Source of the DNA: Leptodontidium sp. MPI-SDFR-AT-0119
Lineage: Eukaryota; Ascomycota; Leotiomycetes; Helotiales; Leptodontidiaceae
Assembly: GCA_020726505.1 (NCBI GenBank)
Contig: JAHLEZ010000016.1
Span: 930,001 to 994,000, forward strand
Direction: 5' to 3'
DNA: 64,000 bases
The notes beneath the pieces were generated by a model. It saw only the letters and a list, made by a program, of their open reading frames with translations. It did no database searches and was not told the origin of the DNA. This document shows, one piece after another, positions 59,400 to 64,000 of the stretch (its first letter is position 1; each line of letters starts with the position of its first letter). The translations under genes and the position numbers were made by a program.

Positions 59400-60075
59400 T
59401 ACACAGTATCCTCTGTGAAACTATCTATTCAGCTGCCGTTAGGTGGGAATAGCTCGGCACTAGAGTAAGATCGAGAATACAATTGAACTCTCCCAGTCAA
59501 AGACATGCTATAATACGCAAAAGCAACATCACTTTGTAGCCAATCCGTTACCGCAAAGCCTTTCCCCCCTAACTTACAACCTTTATCAAATTTATTATTA
59601 CACAATAAAATAAACCGCCTAACTTGAGGTACACCCTCATACCATTCTTTAACGATAAAATCGAAGAACTTTGTTAGTGTTTAAATAGCATCTCGTTGTG
59701 CGTTATTCGTTTCATCAAGTTTTGATGCCTAGATATGACCTTTGCCTACGTTGCCTTTACATATAACTTCAACAGTAACTGGCAACTTATCCACAGGCTT
59801 GTCGATATGATTGCCATACAATTGTAACACCTAATTCTCCAATGCCGTGTCGGACGAGAATCCAAGCAATAATTCGCATTGTAAGACTTCTCCTCGTGAA
59901 CTCTAAGGGGAATAAATAATCCCTGAATATTCGCAACTTGTAGGTAGGACTCCTAGTCTCTTTGCAACTATATCCTTCATCTTAAGAGCTGAAAGTGGTG
60001 TAAGATTTGCCGCAACTACTCGTCGACTGAAGCTAGGTGGTATGTATTCTTCGTATGGGTTTCCATGTTGTAACA
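59400..60075 (-). pseudogene. Unidentified ORF relic
   Basis: One minus-strand frame stays protein-like for about 200 codons with only a handful of TAG/TAA codons: SFSRRVVAANLTPLSALKMK, DIVAKRLGVLPTSCEYSGII, VLQCELLLGFSSDTALEN, HIDKPVDKLPVTVEVICKGN, TKFFDFIVKEWYEGVPQVRR. Stops lie where CAA/CAG would be expected, so mild RIP of a former gene or mobile ORF is likely. Family not recognised. Confidence 0.4.
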
Positions 60076-60119
60076 GGATTAGATGAAACTATGTTATTCC
60101 AAGGCTAGGGCGCATACGT

Positions 60120-60340
60120 CTAAGAGGACGTGGTTAAGAGGAAGTCGTCGACAGGAGAGGAGTGGTTATCAGGAGTGGTTCGGGAAGAAGGATTTGAGAG
60201 GAGTTCGAGAGGAGATAGTTGAGAGGAGGTGGTCGAGAATAGGTCGTTGATAGGAGAAGAGGTCGTCGATAAAAAAAAAGTGGTAGTTTTCAAGAGAGGT
60301 TCGGAAAAAAGGGTTCGGGAAGAGAGGTTCAAGAGGAAGA
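60120..60340. repeat. Purine-rich imperfect repeat (GAGGAGGTGGTCGAGA-like)
   Basis: Repeated variants of GAGAGGAG and GGTCGTCGA units fill about 220 bp and produce a spurious Ser/Thr/Leu-rich ORF on the other strand. Confidence 0.6.
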
Positions 60341-60343
60341 GTA

Positions 60344-60438
60344 TCCCCTTAGCTGCCATAAGCGCCCTCATTACAGCGAGTTAGCGCCTCGCTTTAGCGC
60401 AACACCCTGAAATGACCTGTATGTGGCAGTTAAGGGGA
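60344..60438. mobile_element. Short relative of the Tc1/mariner-type MITE (95 bp)
   Basis: Ends TCCCCTTAGCTGCCATA and TGGCAGTTAAGGGGA with TA on each side (60342-60343 and 60439-60440). The left end matches the 51621 end and its inner ATAAGCGCCCTC matches the complement of the 51810 end. A minimal internally deleted copy. Confidence 0.65.
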
Positions 60439-60440
60439 TA

Positions 60441-63400
60441 ACTCTGAAACCATGTCATGACCAGCTCTGCGGGCCAGCGATCAGGCAGAGTTGGGGCCCA
60501 AGGTTCGACTTCTAAATATAGTAGTAGGAATGGCCGGCATAATAAAGAGCAGCAAGGCATAGTAAGGCATAGTAAGGCGTACCAAGAAGCCCTTAGTGCG
60601 TAGGTAGCATCCCATACTCTAACTAAACTTAACCCGCTGCATTAGTTAAGTATTTACTTCGGTTTACTGTTTTTTAAATAAAGATCGAGAAACAGTATTT
60701 AAATTAGTATTATTATTATGTCTTTATTAACTCAGTAAATCACTAGTAGTACATTGACACAAGTCAGCTTATATAGCATCTATTCGATTGTACACGCAAG
60801 AGCAGTTAATTTTGCTCTTTTAGCCTCTTCGTTTCTAACTCCAGCCTCTAGTTATACTGGAAATTTAATAATAGCTTTAATAGTAGCTGCGTATCTTAAT
60901 AGTAATAAGAATGTGGTTACTTTCTACATTATATTCAACGCACTATCCTCAATGGCTAACAATCTAAACTAGGCCAAATGTACTTACGACGGTACTCTAT
61001 TAAACGATAATAAAAACAACGACGAGGACGATACTAAAGATAATAACGAGGACGATAATAAAGACAACGACGAGGACGTTTTATAGTATAATAAGGAGCA
61101 GAATCGTAGAGCTATAATAAGAATAAAGTTGAACAAGTCCAAGCTCGATATCAAGTTTATAAAGCTATAAGCTGCTTTAGCTAAATATAAGCTTAATCGC
61201 GACATCAATAAGATATTTAATTAATTTAACTAATTTATGTAATACTAACGCATTACTATAGGGTCTAATAAGAAAAACGTACTTATTACGATGAACATAA
61301 TCGTCGACCACATACTGAAGGATATAAAGCCAATCGTACTCGAGGGAATGTTTAAGAGGCCTAATTCAAGGAAACGATCTTTTGAGGAGTACTAGAGGAA
61401 CAGTACTAGAGGAACAGTACTAATGAGATGTTTGAACTTATTAAAGCTAGTCGGGATACGATCTAAAGAATCGCATCGAATTTTCGAAGTTCGCGATAGT
61501 ACTAAGGGAGGAAGGATGCTAAGTATATTTTTGAGTTTTTAGTACACTAAGAATAAAATATTTACACCATTCCTCTTATTTTTCCCTTTTATATTTACTT
61601 AATTTCCTTTATTTTCTGCCGCCCTTAGTTACCTTTTTCCCTTTAAATCTTAATGTGTTCTTGATTTCAGGCGATAAGTTTTAATTACCCTTTTCTGCTT
61701 AGTTTACTTCCTCTTTTCCTTTTTTAATAGTTTAAGGGCTATCTTAATAAGCACCTAATTAATCGCGTAAACTCTGTTAAGTTTAGTGCGAACTTTGGCC
61801 TTAAGCCTAAGGACTTTAATATAAAGTAGTATTATCGTAATAATAGACTTGAATTAAAAGACTATTTTAAAGGAAAAAGAGAATACGAAGAGGTCGAGTT
61901 TATAAAGCATTACACATATAAAGCTAATATATAAAAGCTTTGAGTATCGTATATTAAAGGATCGTAGAGGCTTAAAAGTAATGAGTCATGCGCATAATAT
62001 TCCCTTTTAGGTAGGTTTATGATTAGATCGAGTTTTTTAATATTAAGGCGATTATTTAGCGGGGTATAGTCGTCGTACTTCTCGTCTTTGTTCGCATGCT
62101 TTATCGTTATAATTTCGAGGCCCTTCAAAATATTATTAATCAAATTAATAATTATTATGTGCTTAAAATTAATTAGTTAATTACCGCATTAAAGTAAACT
62201 GCGCTATTTAATACACTTATTAATGATATTTTGATCGTTTCATTTATTTTTTAGCGTGTAAGAAATGGCATTATAAATAGAATATTATTCGAGATTTTAG
62301 GTAAGATATTAGAAGTTTTATATTCTCTTGCACCTACAAAAACTCTAATTTTAGAAGCGGTTTTTAGGTTCGGAGCATTTACTTCTAAATAAGCCAATCC
62401 AAAGTCAGTCCCCTAACATAAGCTGCGGAGTTTTAGGACTTTTAATGAGGAGATTACAAATTAGCTAATTATAAGCTAGCTCTTAAAAGAAATTCCCGAG
62501 TTTTAAGGCTTATAATTCGGTATTATCCTTAGATTCTAATTATAAGAGGAATAGTATATCTAGCCGCAGCCGCCTATAGTACGTATTTACCTTAGTATTA
62601 ATTATCTAGGAAAGTGGAAAATTAGAAGCTAAATCTTAACTCGTTTTAAATCGCTTCCGCATTTGCAAATTCCGCATTCTAAAGGTTATAAGGTATACCC
62701 TTTAAACTTCTAAATATACTTAATTAACTCTTTGAACCTTTCGATGTAAATTACTTAATTAAAGCTAATATACTTTGCACTATTGTATTTAACTTAAAGC
62801 CTGTGAGACGAGGTATTTTGAGTATATTAAAGCTAAATAATATTGTTTCTTTAGTATAAGTTATTTATATAGTCTTAACCCCGTTTAAAAGACGCAAATA
62901 TCTAACTTGGACTCGCGAAGTATTTAAAGAAATAGATTAGGTGAATATCTTGAAAGAAGAAGGGTGTATAATTACTATAGTTGAAAAGGACTTAGCCCTT
63001 TTCGAACGATGTATTAAAACATGGATTATTATCCGGTAAAGCTTTAGCTTTTTATCGTTATTAAACATCTTATTTCTACCTTAAAAAAGTATTTGAAAAA
63101 ATATTATCATATTTTTCGAGACATAAAAGGTGCCTGTTTATAAACCATGACTTCTAAACTAGTCATAGGCGATAGTTAATATAGCGATAGCCTTTCGCAT
63201 ATCGCGGTTATGTTTACAAAAAATAATACGCGGGTAAAACTTAACGGTAACTAGACTAATAAACTACTCGTTACTTAGTAAATAAGTTCTTATAATACTA
63301 GTAATGAATTTTTAAACTATACTTGGTATTCGAACCTCCACGAGGCTTTACTATTGTTAGACCAAATACCGCTCTCTTATAATACCTTAGGAGGTATCGT

Positions 63401-64000
63401 GAGTATTCTTCGTAAACACGAAAAAGCACATAAATTTTTAGTCTCGTCGGGGAGATCTAAGGCATAAACATATGTAGTAACTTAGCGCGGGGTTTCTTTA
63501 ATTATTAATGCTTGAGTTTAAATTCTTTGGAATTTTAATAATTATTTATAATTTTATTTAATACTACTTAACATCTTTCATTAGGTCCTCGAACAACCCA
63601 TTTATTTTACGCTGTTCCTTTCGTAAAGACATAGCTGTTTATAGTATATTAATAGCTTTATTCTCCGCTACTATATTTCTTTAAATTTGTTTTTATAAAG
63701 ATTGTAGTTTTCTTTTCCACCTTTTTAAATTTTAGTGCGACTTTCTCTTTAGCTTTAGAAATTTTAGTTATACTACTTGCGATAGTACCGCGGCTATTAA
63801 TCTTGGTGTGAAAAGCTTGAGCCTTAAGTGAATTTTCTTAGAATAATTAGCGGTTAAACTTTAAAACTGGTAAGTGTTCTTATAAATTATAACTTATATA
63901 TATGTGGGCGTTTGTATAAACTTTAAGTAAGTACTCGATTAGGGCAATTCGCGTCTCGTTAACGCGCTATAGGCTAGATATAAATATTTTCCGTACTTTT
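60441..64000. other. AT-rich RIP-degraded block, no intact gene
   Basis: Strong TpA enrichment and few CpA/TpG. At 61000-61210 the plus strand reads an acidic repeat (NNDEDDTKDNNEDD) followed by NRRAIIRIKLNKSKLDIKF, ALAKYKLNRDINKIFN; this is a degraded ORF, perhaps of a transposon. The remainder (61.6-64 kb) gives no identifiable domain, LTR or TIR. Confidence 0.45.

Noticed and set aside
60441..64000. Possible Starship-type tyrosine recombinase or large cargo mobile element at the right end
   Set aside because: I looked for a DUF3435-like recombinase frame and found none; degraded sequence gives no catalytic motif.
1..64000. CRISPR array, prophage, rRNA or tRNA genes
   Set aside because: The window is fungal nuclear DNA; no regularly spaced repeats and no rRNA were seen. 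tRNA genes were not found by eye, though a covariance search would be needed to exclude them.

Overview
This is a filamentous ascomycete (Pezizomycotina) genomic window. Genes carry short 47-74 bp GT-AG introns with CTAAC/CTRAY-like branch sites. The families present (HET-domain protein, NoxA-type NADPH oxidase, Pho85-type cyclin, DUF1275) fit this group. The window alternates between AT-rich blocks and GC-balanced islands. The AT-rich blocks are visibly poor in CpA/TpG and rich in TpA, with transition-type stops everywhere, which is the signature of repeat-induced point mutation (RIP). I judged this by eye and calculated no index. The genus cannot be named from this sequence.

Layout. 1-23.5 kb is a stack of nested, RIP-degraded LTR retrotransposons. 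A 1.84 kb Copia-like element (1601-3442, target duplication GTTTG) and an 18.7 kb Gypsy insertion (3871-22545, GTAT) both sit inside an older gag-bearing element. A second Gypsy element (6091-12684, GTAAG) sits inside the first. 23.5-24.05 kb holds a decayed 3' end of a GH47 alpha-mannosidase gene. 24.6-26.05 kb holds two inverted 530 bp hAT-like MITEs. 27.4-29.8 kb is a Mutator-like element with a 9 bp duplication. 30.48-30.96 kb is a fresh-looking 482 bp TIR element.

31.5-45.3 kb is the gene island: a cyclin fragment, a dead beta-carbonic anhydrase, a GID4/VID24-like gene, a DUF1275 membrane protein, a dead mitochondrial dicarboxylate carrier, an intact NoxA-type oxidase, an intact Pho80-like cyclin, a small membrane protein, and a dead mitochondrial phosphate carrier. 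46.3-47.6 kb is an unidentified gene relic. 49.5-54.65 kb carries two RIP-degraded piggyBac-type transposases, one split by a 1.25 kb hAT-like element and the other with a small Tc1/mariner-type MITE abutting its N-terminal region. 55.1-56.25 kb is a broken Tc1-type transposase. 56.37-58.93 kb is an intact HET-domain gene. 59-64 kb is degraded sequence with one unidentified relic and no intact gene.

Overall this looks like a transposon-rich accessory region in which several copies of housekeeping genes are decaying beside a few intact genes (oxidase, cyclin, HET, DUF1275). No operon-like cooperation is visible. No wholly new system is demonstrated; the strongest unusual observations are the dated transposon nest, the cluster of gene relics, and two splice-structure oddities (a 5-nt microexon and a GC-AG intron).
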